Both the position numbers and the translations under genes were made by a program. This document shows, piece after piece, positions 46,941-59,201 of a stretch of 64,000 bases of DNA (the stretch's first letter is position 1; the number at the start of each line of letters is the position of its first letter). The DNA lies in assembly GCA_032358255.1 (NCBI GenBank), contig JAULBX010007774.1:55809-119808 (forward strand), written 5' to 3'. The notes under the pieces were generated by a model. The model made no database searches and had not been told where the DNA came from. It worked only from the letters and a program-made list of their open reading frames with translations. The DNA comes from Heterotrichella gracilis (lineage: Eukaryota; Sar; Xanthophyceae; Tribonematales; Xanthonemataceae).

Positions 46941-48008
46941 GCGACAATGGCAAGGGGCCAGCAGGATGCAGCTAGTTGTAGAGCAGCGAGGGTGTGGGGA
47001 GGGCCTGGTGCGCGGGGGCGCGTTGGGATTCACGCAGCAGCAGTAGTAGCGCAGCAATGCCTGGTGCATCACTGTGTTCATTGGACGCGGTGCATGCGCC
47101 AGGCTGGGATGCATTTGTGATTATGGGCAACTTTCAGAACATTCATTATGTTGGACAAATTTGCAAGCGATTGTGTGGCGCAATGGCCTTTGCAGCAATT
47201 TGCACCACCCAAAGGACATCATACACGCAGATTGACATGTCACCAATTCACTTTCCATCGGGTTTCAGTTTTCCTTGCCCTCAGTACGGGCTTTGTACGC
47301 ATTTCGTCGTAGCAATTGTCACCTGGACTGATATAAGTTGGGCAGTTTGATGGCATGCCTCTGGTTGTTGCTGATGACCTTGATTCAGGCCATCCGCATC
47401 AGATGCAGCAAGATTCTTTGAGACTTCCCTGGGACGTGTGTAATCATTCAACACCATCATCCATGTTGCTCGGCAACTGTTCCAGCGCGATTGATAATAA
47501 ATGTGGCTGCAGCAGCAGCTGTGTCATGCTGCATGGCATGTGCATATGCATGGACCACTGGTGGGCAAGTTGTGCATGTCATGCGGCGGCATTCAGCATA
47601 ATTCCATGGAGTCTAGCCAGCTGTTGGATGGAAAAGAAAGAAAGGGATCGCAGAGTTGAAGGCACAATGCATTTGGAAGTTGTGTCTGCACAGCAGCCCA
47701 CTGTTGGGTGGTGCTGAACAGTTACTGAGCCATTGCGTCACTCTGACTGTAGCAGCCACCGTGCCGCAAACGCACTAGGCGATATGGCAGCCAATCATTG
47801 TGTTGGAAACAATTTTGCGAGTGCCACTACACGGTGTACCCCATGGACAACTCAGCCAAATTTAATCCAAGTAATAATCCCCCCATTTCACTGCACTGGC
47901 AAGCCCATACCCACCCATGACTCAACTCTTTGCTGGTAATATGCTGCCACAGCAGCAAGCACACCCCCAGTGACTGCCACAGGGGGAGTAGGGACGCAGT
48001 CGGTGTCC
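46941..48008. other. Convergent intergenic region
   Basis: About 1.07 kb lies between the HSP90 stop and the GCP5-like stop. It should contain both 3' UTRs; TGTAA at about 47438 could be a polyadenylation signal. Open frames such as 47355-47717 show no domain or exon structure. Confidence 0.5.
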
Positions 48009-51000
48009 CTACTCCTTGTAAAACCCGTTGTAGTTGAGCGCCAGTACCAGGTAGTTCAGCTCAGACAGGCTGCCGGTCTTTGCAGCGCGCAGGCCAAGCA
48101 GCCTCAGTAGGTACCGGTGCTTGTCCTTGAACAATGCTGCCAATGCCTCAACCTTGCGCTCCAGCTCATCAGCCCTTCTGCTTGTGCTCTGTTTGGCATA
48201 AGCCGCATCCTCCTGCACAGCAGCATTCACTTCAATGTCAAGAGTGAACAATTACATGCTTATCTACTCCCCATATCTACAATATGGTTCAATCAGGTAG
48301 GCCGGGTGTGGTTTAACACCCACCCCCTTTCCTGTAATGGGACTAAATCGTGGACACATTGGAGGAACCCCGACTCACACATGTTTCACCATGTAACCAT
48401 TCCTAACCCATGGCAAGCTTTATCGCTATGCTGCCTGCACCAGCGAATGGCTCACCTGCAGCGGTGAAGCCAGGTCGCCATAAGCTGCGCAGAACTGCAG
48501 CACCACATCCAACACGCCGTGCACTGCCCTCTCCAGCACCCTGCACAGCTTGTCCGGCAGCACCATGCAGTGGCGCATGGCGTCAGACAGGAACTGCGCG
48601 TGCGCTGCCGAAGCATCATCCAGCGTGTTTGCAGACTCCAATGCCTGCAAGGGGTGTAGGGTTATGGGCATGTGGCTGGCTTACATGCATTTGGCGATCC
48701 AGCCAGGTTCGGCAGTCAACTAGCACATCCGGCGCCAAGGAGCCTATCCCAGGGTGCACAGCCTTGCGTAGGCTCCTCAGTATTTGCACTAAGGATACCA
48801 TTTAATGGATAAAGAGTGTCAGAGCCCTGTGCGCTTACCTGCTCCAGCCCCTGCCAGGCTGTGTGCAGCACCCTGCTCATCACGTACTGGTGCAGCGTGC
48901 TGACAAAGTGGTGCATCTGGTGGTGCAGGGCGCCCCTGCTGTCCAGGCCAAGCCGCCTGGCCCGCTGCTGTGTACGCTGCTGGGCCTGTTCAAGACCGTG
49001 CTTGGCCCAGCACACCTGCAGGATACATACATACATAAAAATGTACAGTACGAGTACCTGTATTCAATGATATAGGCAAGTAGAAATTGATTTGTTCCCC
49101 TCGTCATACCCCTCCTTGGCGAAACCCTACGACCCAACCACGAACCCTTACCAAAACATCCAGCCCCAAAACCCTAAAACCCAAACCCTACCACATGCGC
49201 TGCGCTCACCTGCAATAGGAACACCAGCACCCTGTTGTAGTCCTGCAGCATTGCGTCATCCACAATGAGCGACAGCGGCCAGCTGACGCGGTAGGCAACA
49301 CTCAGGCCAGACAGCTCTGACACACTCCTGGTGGGGGTGGCGGTGGTGGTTCCAGTGGTGGTGGTGGTGTCCCTGGTGGAGGCGCTTTGACTGGATTGCA
49401 TGCAAGCGGCGCAGGACACTGCAGAGGAGGTGGATGGCGTGTGTGTGGGGAGTGGGTGGTGAATTGTGTGTTTGGGGGAGTGGGAGGGTGTGCCTGAGGT
49501 TGTCATGTCACCAGTGTCGAGGGAGCCATGTAGGTGGTGGGTGAAGGCAGCCTCCCACAGCATAGTGAGCAAGGCAGGAACATATAAAAGGACAGCGCTG
49601 GTTTTCCAGGACGATTACCCCTCACCCCCACCTGATATGCTCTCCGGCGCTGGCAGGGGCACCTCCTCAGTGGACGCCACCAGCGCCTGCTGCAGCATGA
49701 GGTCCAGGTCAAACCCCCTGATGTCGGCCAGGGAGCGCCCCCCCGCCAGGCGCTCCGACAGGCTGTGGCTGAACGCCACCATGGTGGGTGAGCCCATGAG
49801 GAAGATGTTGCGCAGCAGGGCGAGCTCGCGTTGCAGGCCCCAGTGGGTGAGCACACGCTGGAGCAGCGCCTGACTTAGGGCATCAACCTGCAGTGGTGGT
49901 GGTGATGGTGGTGGGGGTGGGAGTGTTGGAATCCTTAGTGGAAGGTTTATAGGTTCATGGAGGAAAGGGTTCCACAGGTGGCGGTGGGTGGGGATTTGTT
50001 TTTATGGGTGAGCCCATGAGGAAGATGTTGCGCAGCAGGGCGAGCTCGCGTTGCAGGCCCCAGTGGGTGAGCACGCGCTGGAGCAGCGTTTGGCCCAAGG
50101 CATCCACCTGCAGTGGCGGTGGTGGTGGGGGTTTTGGTGGAGAGTGAGCGGGTTCAAGGTGGAGAGGGGTTCAAAGGTGTTGGTGGCGGGTTTTCATTCT
50201 GGGCGAGCCCATGCCGGAGCTGTTGCAAGGCGAGTTGCCGCTGCAGGTCCCAGTGGGTGAGCAGTGGCCCTACCGTGGTACATGCCCCCAATGCGGTACA
50301 TGTTTGGGACAAGGGTTTCCAGCGTGGGAGCGGCACCCACCCGCAGCTTGATTGGCTCCACCAGGGTGTGGTTGAGCAGCACAGGCACAGGTGGCAGGCG
50401 GCAGCGCGACATGGTCGCCAGCCAATCAGTGTCCTCGGTGCCATCCTGCCTGGGACCCACATGGGGGAACAGGCCACGCAGCCCGCAGTCTGCACCACAA
50501 GTCATCATCATCCTCAGATGAGGGCCTCATCATTGGGTACATGCATACCAGCCATAAAAGCAGTCAGCCTTGCATCAGCAGCGCCGTGCAGCACTATTGT
50601 CCTAGTTGCACCATTTGACCTTGCCCAATTTGAGATCAATGTCACCACACGCCATGCCTGTCATGAACATGTCATCCACAACCCACGTGCAGGGTGTTAC
50701 TTGTGCACCGCTGGAGTGTATGTGTGGTGGTGAGTGGAGGGCAACACTACCTTTGGAGCTCACATCCACCTCCGCCATTCCCTGGAACACCTGCCACAGC
50801 CGCTGCATCTCATGGCTGCCTGATGCATGTGGTTCAGCGGGGCCCACTGTGCCGCCAGCTGCCTCAAAGGGGGAGTCAAATAACCCCCTGGGCTGAAGCA
50901 TGGCCTGCAACCAACGGAGTACAAGGCCATATGACAAGACAGGTTTAGGGGAGGAGAAACATAAGCAAATATAAGTGAACCTACAGAAAGAAGGAACGGA

Positions 51001-54000
51001 TGCAAACCAGACCGCTGGACAGCGCCCTGCACTGGCAATACCTGGCAACTGCTCTGACAATGCCTGGTACAGAGAGGGTGATTCATGCACCTGCTGACGG
51101 GCATGCCAGGGTGCATCACCATTCATGAGAGTTAGGAGCTTAGGATAATTACCTTGCACATGCGCCTGCCCCACTGCTCCAAGCTGCCTTCAGGCGGGGA
51201 CCCTGCCTCTGATCTACCAGCTGCACTGCCGCCAGGGCTACTGGTAGGTTCATCAGGCACACCGTGTTCAGTCCCGCTGGCTAGTCCTTCCTCAAGTGAA
51301 TCACAAGCACCCTCCGAGCTGGTACCTGCGTCACCGGCGCTGCCAGTGCGTGGGTCATGGCTGCCGTCATGCTGCGTGCCTGCCCTTGACTCCCCTGCCT
51401 GCTCACCTTGCTCAACAGGGGTGTACTGTTGCTCAGTGTCACCAGCAGCATGTGGTGCCATATGCGTCGACCAATCAATTGCGCCTGCACCATGTGGGTC
51501 ATGCGGCACATGAGTTATGGCCACTGAGTGTGACATCCTTGTGGCACACACTTGGGAAGCGCAACATTACCCATTGCTTGCAAGTCATGTGGATTGTGGT
51601 CATATCAATGATGTGGGATATGCGGCACTTTATGTGGTAGCTCGCATGTGGGTCGTGGGTTGTTATTCGTGTGGTATGTGACCATTGTGGGTATGTGGGC
51701 CAAGCGGATTTCTTCACACCTGCACCACGTGGGTCCTGTGGGTGTAGCGCATGCAGCAGGCCCTGCGAGGAGATCCCCTGTTCCAGGTATCCCTGCCAGC
51801 CCTCAGCATCATGCCACTGCGCCTGCGCCAGGCGAGCCATCCTCTCACCCAGCGGCGCTACGGCTTCCGAGGATCCTGGATCTTGGTGGGAGGCTGCTGG
51901 CCCTGACGCCTGAGTGGGCTGCTGTGCAGTGCTGTCATGGGTGCTGGCACAGCTGCTACTCTGTTCGTGCAATGTTTGCTGGAGTCGCGTGAGGAACTGC
52001 TGGTACAGGGTGGACGCAGGGTGGTGGCTAGTTGGACCATGGTCTGTGGCGCCTGCCATGTAGGTGTGACCCGCATCCGGCTGACCTGGCACCACTTCCC
52101 CACTGTCCATACGCCGTGCTGGTTCACCAATAGGTGGTGGGGATGAGGCTGGCTGGATTCTGTCCCAGGCGTTGGGTCGGGTTTGGTCATGGATGGTGGC
52201 TGGTGGCCCTTCCAAGTGGGTGTTGGCGTGGAGCAGGTGCAGCGCTTTGCCTGCGGCCAGGATGCCGTTGGCCAAGCCCTGGAAGGGCTTTGGGCACACG
52301 GGATTGCCCTCGATGTCTGTGCGCATGCAGTAGGCATCGTGCCAGAACTGCGCAGCATCCACTGACAGATCCTCCCCTGCAGGCACGGCAGAAAAAGTGC
52401 TTCAGCTTGAATGGACACAAAGAAAATTTACAAATGGGTAAAACTTATGCAAATTAGTAGAGAGTTTTCGTACTTGCAAAGCAAATTTTTAACTGACAGT
52501 ACATGTTAGAACAAGGGAAGGGGAACTATAAGGGTGCAGGAGGTCACCTGCATATATGAAGAACTCTGCCGCAGCTACATGGGAGGTGGGCAAGCTTGCG
52601 TTGCACAGCCACGCGTGGATGGCGTCCAACATTGGCTTCAACGACTGTGCAAACAGCTGCAGGATGACAGAAGCGCAGTCTTGGCCTGCAAAAAATGGAA
52701 AATTGGGAATTAAATATTACCAAGCTGATAGTGAATGCCAAATACACCATGGGACAATACAGCATTGTCCATCCCAATACCGGAGCTCAAGGCCTACCTT
52801 GAGTGTCTGGTGCCATTGCCTGGCGCTGCAGCATGTCTTGCAGCACTGACAGCACGCGAGATGATGCGTCAGCAGCTGTGCATGCACTGGAAGGGACTGC
52901 ATCATGCAGAACGTCCTCAAGCAGCCCAATTTTACGCATGTCTGGCTGAAGCTGCGCCCCTAGCTGCACCAATGTGGCTACCCCTGCACAGGGACCGTGT
53001 ACAGATTCTTTACAGAGCGGTTATAATATTTTGTAGTCAATTTTTTAGTGTAAATTTAATTCCTTTGGTAGCATCTGGCATTGCATTGGTCAAGCCAGTG
53101 AGCCACCCCAGGGATACCCACACTAAGCAAGCAGATGCGGCCATGTACTGTTGATTGGCACGACCTGACACTTGTCCACCCACCATCACTGGCTTCTGCA
53201 TGCTGTTGTCCAACGTCCAGTAGCCTCCCTCTGAAGGCAGCCAGTTGGTCGGCCAATGCAGAAGCAAGAGCCTTGATAGTGGGTGTCAATGGGACATCGT
53301 TTTCCAAGGTTGCATGCGATTGCAGTGCCAGGCCACTGACCAAATCGACAAAACCTTGAATCCTGCATGTCCACAAAGCACATGCTTGTCAGAATGCTGG
53401 AATTAACTGCTGCTGAAATTCATTGAGAGGGCATGGCACGGCATGCGCACACCTTTTGACTGACTTCGAGGTCTCGAGGAAATCGTCGAGCACGCTTTGA
53501 AGATTGAGATGTGGCAAACTGGCCAGCTGCGCTCCTGGTCGTAAGTGATAGCTATTGACCATTCCGTTGGAAACGATGGTCGAACCAGGATGACACAATC
53601 CTTGAAGCATGTTGATGACCTGGAAACGTGGTGCTGGTCAGGTAGAACGCATGGCATTCACTATGAACAGCATGCAGCAGCAATCAGGAGGGGCACACCG
53701 CATGCCTGTGGCACATTGCGGTGGCTTTGAATTACCTGCTGCACCACAGATAGCTCATCTTCTGGCCCACTGACAGGTTGCCTGTTGCTCAACAGCCTCA
53801 GCCACAGCGGAGCAACGAGTGTGTTGTCTGTATCCACTTCATCATCTACAAGGCAGAACCCAATGATCACACCGCGAGTGGATAACTCCAGTAATAATAT
53901 ATGTGCATGCGGCAACTTGCACACCTCTTGCATCTCTATCATGTGGCGATGTCAGCTCTGGTGGTCCAATGCTATCCTCTTCCTCATCCACCTCCATGCC

Positions 54001-54778
54001 CCAGTCAGACAGGTCAGAGGGGTCGCTGTAGACATCCAGGTCATCATCCCAAGCAGACTGCTCGCTGCTGGTGGTGACAGATGCCGCCTCATTTTCAGAA
54101 GCTGCAAGGAGCCAGCGGTGTTGGTAAAGGAATACAAAAATCTTCAAACGGAAAAAAATGACCCAGGAATCAGTTGCAGATGGGGCGCACCATTCACATC
54201 CTGCTGTGGTTGCTCTTGTTGCTCCTCCTGGACTCCAAAATAGCTGGACTCGAGGGGGTTACGTGCCAGGTAGTACAACATACAGAGCAGCCCGTTCTTG
54301 CTCTCGAGTTCCTCCATGCTGGAAGCTGAAGCAACAATCTGGGAGCGCAGCCTTGCCAGGGCTGCCTGTTTGGGTAGCTGGGCATTAAAGCTGAACCTGT
54401 CCTCCAGACTGCATAAAAAGTTGGAAAGGTCAGGGCCAAGCAGCGGGAACCACAACACCAAGTTGAAGCAGGCAGTGTTGCAACATACTTTGTGTACAGC
54501 CGGTCCACCTCGGATGGGTTGACATCTGGGAACCTGTGGTTGTCAAGCTGCTGCAAGCAGTAGTCTAACACTTTGCCAGGGGCGCCTTGGCCGCTCTGCA
54601 CAGCCATTGGTGCTAGATGAGTGACCAGGAGGGATCTCAGACAAAACAGCTAGAAAAAGAGTGCCCACTGCAACCCAGCACCTACCTGCAAGCCAGCAAC
54701 CTGGCATATTAAACTGTCCAGGAGCTGCTGGCGCTGCAGCTGTTGTGAGTACCCATAATTGGACAGTGAGGTAGACAT
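48009..54778 (-). CDS. Gamma-tubulin complex component, GCP5-like
   Basis: Eighteen exons join in phase to 1,212 residues: 54778-54686, 54595-54489, 54408-54191, 54101-53925, 53845-53736, 53619-53453, 53362-53184, 52983-52798, 52685-52548, 52376-51720, 51523-51153, 50904-50751, 50489-50341, 49887-49632, 49316-49210, 49015-48839, 48644-48456, 48212-48009. The Spc97/Spc98 core is clear late on: LLNHTLVEPIKLRVDAL, LQRELALLRNIFLMG, LSVAYRVSWPLSLIVDD, LHHQMHHFVSTLHQYVMSRV, LDDASAAHAQFL. N-terminal features fit GCP5 best: LYYLARNPLESSYF, an acidic SDWGMEVDEEE stretch and LQSVLDDFLETSKSV. Gamma-tubulin ring complexes nucleate microtubules at spindle poles and basal bodies. Residues about 460-800 contain long Gly/Ser/Gln/His-rich inserts not expected in the family. 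GCP6 is the main alternative. Confidence 0.85.
49785..50272 (-). repeat. Three tandem copies around the GCP5-like exon 14 start
   Basis: The acceptor and first about 100 nt of exon 14 (49785-49903) recur at 50005-50127 with near identity and again, more diverged, at 50200-50272. Spacing is about 220 and 195 bp. Copy 2 still encodes VLTHWGLQRELALLRNIFLM after a CAG acceptor but breaks off after GSP with no donor. Copy 3 has lost frame. G-rich (GGTGGT)n filler joins the copies. Confidence 0.92.
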
Positions 54779-55414
54779 GGTGCTGTAGTTGGGTTGGGAG
54801 AATCACATGGCATCCAGCACACTAGTATCCTGCCAAGATTTCGCCTTGAATGTTGTGCGCAAGGTTGGTCAGGCCGAAAGGACACCCCATTTTGTCAGGG
54901 TGCTACCATGTTGCATGCAGGAGAACAACGGACAGTTGGGTACTAATGCAGATAACCGCCAAAGTAAAGCTGGGAAATAACAGTGCGTCAACAACAAGTG
55001 AGTTGCAACTAACACCTGTAACTCTAGTTGATGGATTGTTGTTGCAAAGTTGGTGCATGCATTGGTTTCGAATTAGCAGCTTGTACTTAGGATATCCTGA
55101 TACAGATTGGTGTTGAGCAACACTAACCAAAGGTTTACAATAACTCACTGACACTTGCTCCTTACACCCATAAAAGCCTTCAATAATAGGTTCTTTGGGT
55201 GACACTCGGACTCGGAGTGCCTATCTTTAAACGACGAACAGTTTATCACAAACTGTTTATAAACACTTCCACTGGAAGTTCCAGCCACAAGGTTGTCGGA
55301 CAAACGTATGCTCCGCGTTGCGACTGGACCGTTAACTACCGCACGATACACCACCACCTTGCCCCCGTACGGCACAAGTATTTGAACTGCGGTTTGCGCT
55401 GACCTCTGCATCCG
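54779..55414. promoter_or_regulatory. Shared upstream region of GCP5-like and SKA2
   Basis: 636 bp separate the two divergent start codons. Both products act in spindle function, so shared cell-cycle control is plausible. I found no convincing E2F or MSA element by eye. No gene or strong repeat lies in it. Confidence 0.5.
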
Positions 55415-56245
55415 ATGGCACAGCTGCTGAGCGCTGCAGACAGCTTGGTGACAGGACTTCAAAAGGCTGCTGCAGAATTGGACACGATTTCGCACAGGTT
55501 GGAAGAAAGCTTCCACAACAGACCGGACGACGGGGGGGTGAGTCCCTGGCATATGCATGCATATGCCATCTTGCTATATGGTTTGAACTGGGCGGGACGA
55601 AAGTTTGCCTGACAAAGGGGCTAGACGTCTCACTTGTGATGGTTGCTTTCTTGTAGGTCAACCCTATGAACATCGTCAAGAGAATCCAGAAACTGAAAAG
55701 GTAAATTCACTGTCCTGCCTGCTCTATTGGTGAGCCAGGGTTGGAACCAACCACTAAGTGTTGCCTGTGTGCAGAGATGTCGACGACACTGCACAGGAAT
55801 GCAACGATCTGATGACCACCAAACAGGTACCTGTTGCTACTGCTTTGCCTGGAATAGGTGACCTTTGGGGCCAAGGGTCATTGACACACTCCTTGCTTGC
55901 AGGAGCTCATTGACGCAGCAAAAAGGCAGCTGATAGGGAACAGGGAACTGTTGCAACAGCTGGAAGCCAAGGCAGGAAAGCGCGTACTAACAGACTCGGA
56001 TGCTTACAGTGGCTTCCAGCAGGCCCTGGATGAATGGGACAGCAAGTGCAGCTTGAGTCAAGGTAAGCATCCTGCATAAGTACCTTGCCACGCTCTGTTG
56101 CTGTGTCCCATTTTCAAACTAGTGGTTCATTTGTTTCACTCTTGCTATGGTTATGTTATTCTGCTCGAATGCAGTCCATGACGATTTGGAAGACTTGTCT
56201 GGGAAGGAGCTCAACCAGGCGCTGATGCGGAGCATGATCAGCTGA
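55415..56245 (+). CDS. SKA2: SKA2-like kinetochore protein
   Basis: Five exons in phase (55415-55537, 55657-55700, 55775-55826, 55903-56062, 56175-56245) give about 149 residues. ATG 55415 (TCCGATGGCA) is in good context. The protein is nearly all helical, with LVTGLQKAAAELDTISHRLE, NPMNIVKRIQKLKRDV, TTKQELIDAAKRQLIGNREL and LQQLEAKAGKR. This pattern (two-helix hairpin, NP-x3-6-RIxKL, KQxLIDxAKxxLxGNR) is that of plant and animal SKA2, which is about 120-150 residues. SKA2 joins SKA1 and SKA3 in a complex that couples kinetochores to depolymerising microtubules. It shares its upstream region with the GCP5-like gene and is convergent with the thiolase-like gene, with only 187 bp between stops. 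Sequence identity in this family is low, so the call rests on pattern. Confidence 0.8.
55547..55568. repeat. Perfect 22-bp palindrome in SKA2 intron 1
   Basis: The arms are TGGCATATGCA and its reverse complement, centred on GCATGC just after the donor. A related 16-bp palindrome (CATATGCATGCATATG) lies near 31567-31582 in the first RlmN intron, also close to a donor. Confidence 0.85.
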
Positions 56246-56432
56246 TGGCTGCTAGCAGGGAATAGACCAGTACAAAAAACACATTTCAATACTAAACACG
56301 GCTTCAGTGCATTTATTGTACAGTCCAGCACACTGAGTGCAGCCTGGTTTCCTCAAATATTTAGGAGCATACCAATTCTGCCAGGAAAAAAGTAGCAGCT
56401 AGGGTAGTGCCCGCTAGTAATCTTCTTCAATG

Positions 56433-58913
56433 CTAGTAGTGCCCACTTCCCAAAATTGCCACTGCTGAGGAACTGAAGATCCCTCCGTTGCCATACACCA
56501 GTGCTCGTCGGGCGTTGCGGATTTGCCGTCCCTTCGCCAAGCCCTTCAGCTGTGCATAGGCCTCAATGATATTGTACATTGCAGGCGCTTCCCAGGGCGC
56601 ACCACAGCAAAGTAGCCCTCCATGTGTATTGATGGGGAACACATCTTGTGGCTCAACTTGGCATTCACCGTTGTTATCATCTCTGTATATCAAAGAAACA
56701 TCCTGTTTCAGTTGGGTGGCCATAATATAACCACCGACGATGCCCAGCCTGGGTAGACAGTGCAAAAGTGCCACAACCCATTCAATCAGTTACAGTAAAT
56801 AATGTTGTTCCAAGGGAATACATGTAGCCATTGACAACATTCCAAGACCTTCAGAACTGCTAGAACAGCAGGTGACTGATGCAAGATTGCAGCAAAAAAC
56901 TCAAACGTGGGCAGTGGCATGGGCAAATAAAGGGCTGCACCAGCCACGTATTTTGTCGTTCATTCTACCTCACCTGACAAGTTGGTTGTACTTGCTTTCA
57001 ATGTAGTCCCCCCCTTTCCCCTTCTCTGCCAGCCCTACTGCCTCAATAGCCCGAATCAAACAAATTGGAAAGCAGTCATACAGGCCAAAAACATCTATGT
57101 CCCGGGGACCCAGCTGCGCCTCTTCATATGCTGCAGCCGCTGCTTCCTCACACGAAAACATGCTTTCGTTGATGTATGTCGGCACCCACAGTGGACCTGA
57201 AGCCTCACCGCCACCTGCAAAAGAAAATGCTTACTCTTTTTATACAGATAAAAACATATTAATTTATATGTTTTACGAGGAGTTGGTTTCAAGGCGTTTT
57301 CTGCATTCTGCAAACTGTCATAGCACCGATCCCAGGCATGATGCATTCTTGTTTAAGCCCAACTGACCCTGCCCCAGAATGTGCAAGGCTGCCAGTTGGC
57401 ACCACTCACCCACGATGACCACGCCTGCCTCTGGATTCAGCCCTTTCTTCTGCATGAATTCGGCAGACGCCACGATCACTGCGGCGCCGCCATCCGCCCG
57501 CCGTGCACACTCCAACTTGGTGGTGACTGGCGCAATTTGTTCCGATGCCAGCACCTGCTCAACTGTGCGCATTTGGCGCGTGAGTGCCCAGGGGTGGCGG
57601 GACGCCTGGAGCGACATGAGGGAGGAGCACATGGCCAGCTGCTCACGCTTCAGGCCATACCTGGCAGGAAAGAACATGCATCAAGGCACTGTAAATTGTC
57701 AACATGCATACATGGGTGGAAGTACGAAAACAGTACATCTGTATGCCTGTACGAATGCATTGGCGCACTACATGCACGATTGTCCCAAATCAACTGTTTA
57801 TCTATAAATTTATCCATGTATTGATGTTGATTCATTTATGTACTCATATTTTGATATCTGACTGCATGGGCAAGATTGATGCTCATGGAAGCAGTGACGT
57901 TGTAGTGCTGACATTGTTTGGCTGTCCCACAGCCGTGTGCACGCTAGCTCACTGAGCACAAGCCGCAGCAGGCTGTGTGACAGCACCCTCACCTGTCCAT
58001 TTGCCATTGGGCGATTTTGTCATAGCCATGCGGGATGACGGGAGACTCAAGGCTGTGATGTGGGTTCTGGCACGCGCCGTCTGCCCGGCTCAGGAACTCT
58101 GCGCGGGACATGGAGGACAGTGCATCGCCAGCCACGACAGCCACCGCATGGCACCCCTCAGCTTGTATCATCCGGCGTGCTTCTAACAGGCCAGTGACCG
58201 GTCCCGCCCCTCCTGTGTCCAGCGTGCGTACAGTCACATTCCTACACAGGCCAGGGACACCGGTCAGTGCCTTTGGGATGAGCACACGAGGTATTGCTGG
58301 CACTTGCAGTCCACACCACGAAGCCTGCAGCAATTCTGTAGCATGCGCCCTCCAATTGCATGCTTCACCATCCAGCAGCTCCAGGAGGGCACACCAAGGT
58401 TGCAAACAAAGCACGAGGAGGATTGTGTAATAGTGTTTTGAATTTTGTTTAAAAAATCTTTAATTCGACAGCACCTTGATTGAAGGTATACATTGTTATT
58501 AAAACTCAGAAACAATAACAAAATGATATCGCAACAGCACTGTGAAGACTTCAGGGTTGGCAACCGCCCGTTGCACAGCTATTCCGACTCGTGCAATGTA
58601 CCCACTTGTTTGGCAGCAGACGTATCTCTGTCGCCAGTGCGTGCGCCTGCATGAAGTGGTTTGGCGCTGCAAGGCTGGGGATCGCCACAAGTCCGTTGAG
58701 GTCCCCAACAGACAGATGTGCATGCTCCAAGGCCAGGTGCAGCGCGTTGATCATCAGCTGCTGCGCGGTCTGTGAAGGCTTGGGGTTGAGGGGGGTGAAA
58801 CCCACACCAATGATCTTGACAAGGTTGCGGAACCGACGCATGGGGACGACTTCACCACCCGCTGGCTCGGGGTGTTGCTGGTGCTGGCGCTGGTGCTGGT
58901 GCTTTTCAGCCAT
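56433..58913 (-). CDS. Thiolase-like protein lacking catalytic residues
   Basis: Five exons join in phase to 454 residues: 58913-58606, 58241-57993, 57660-57410, 57214-56974, 56748-56433. The fold is that of the SCP-x/thiolase-like group: KIIGVGFTPLNPKPSQTAQ, ALEHAHLSVGDLNGLVAIP, VTVRTLDTGGAGPVTGLLEA, HAVAVVAGDALS, ECARRADGGAAVIVAS, DIDVFGLYDCFPICLIRAIE, FPINTHGGLLCCGAPWEAPA and ALVYGNGGIFSSSAVAIL. Where a thiolase has its nucleophilic Cys, this protein reads DTGGAGP (111-117). The C-terminal GHP histidine motif reads GAP (399-401). It should therefore not cleave 3-ketoacyl-CoA by the normal route, although it may bind acyl-CoA or sterol-CoA. There is no PTS1 at the C-terminus (ends SGHY). 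The N-terminus has a His/Gln-rich lead before the fold. Related bacterial and protist thiolase-like proteins share such losses. Confidence 0.8.
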
Positions 58914-58928
58914 GCTGCAGCCTGGAGG

Positions 58929-59096
58929 GTTGAAGGGTGTTGCACACCAGCGCGCGCTGGCGACAAGTGGCCTCACTCATCGGTAGAACGCAATGTGAGC
59001 ACCTGTTGAAGGGTGTTGCAGTGTAAGCAACAGTTCGTTTGTTGAAGGGTGCTGCAGTGCATAAGCACAATTCGAATGCTGAAGGGTGCTGCAGTG
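58929..59096. repeat. 37-bp tandem repeat upstream of the thiolase-like gene
   Basis: The core GTTGAAGGGTGYTGCAGTG begins at 59004, 59041 and 59078, an exact 37-bp period. A detached fourth copy (GTTGAAGGGTGTTGCA) lies at 58929-58944, just before the start codon of the thiolase-like gene. Units differ at a few bases. Confidence 0.85.
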
Positions 59097-59201
59097 TATG
59101 AGCAACAACTCGATTGGTTGCTGTTGCTCCATCTGCCTCAGCTGCAAACAGCGCAGGCTTGCTGTGCAGCGCACCAGTGGGCTTCTGAAAAATACTCAGA
59201 G

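Noticed and set aside
47355-47717. A 120-codon plus-strand frame after HSP90
   Set aside because: It lies in the 3' intergenic region, with no domain and Cys/Ser-rich composition.
50194-50340. Extension of GCP5-like exon 13 to 50274 (ending GGMYH)
   Set aside because: The donor there leaves the wrong phase for exon 14. The donor GTGGGT at 50340 keeps frame and gives VEPIKLRVDAL, as expected for the family.
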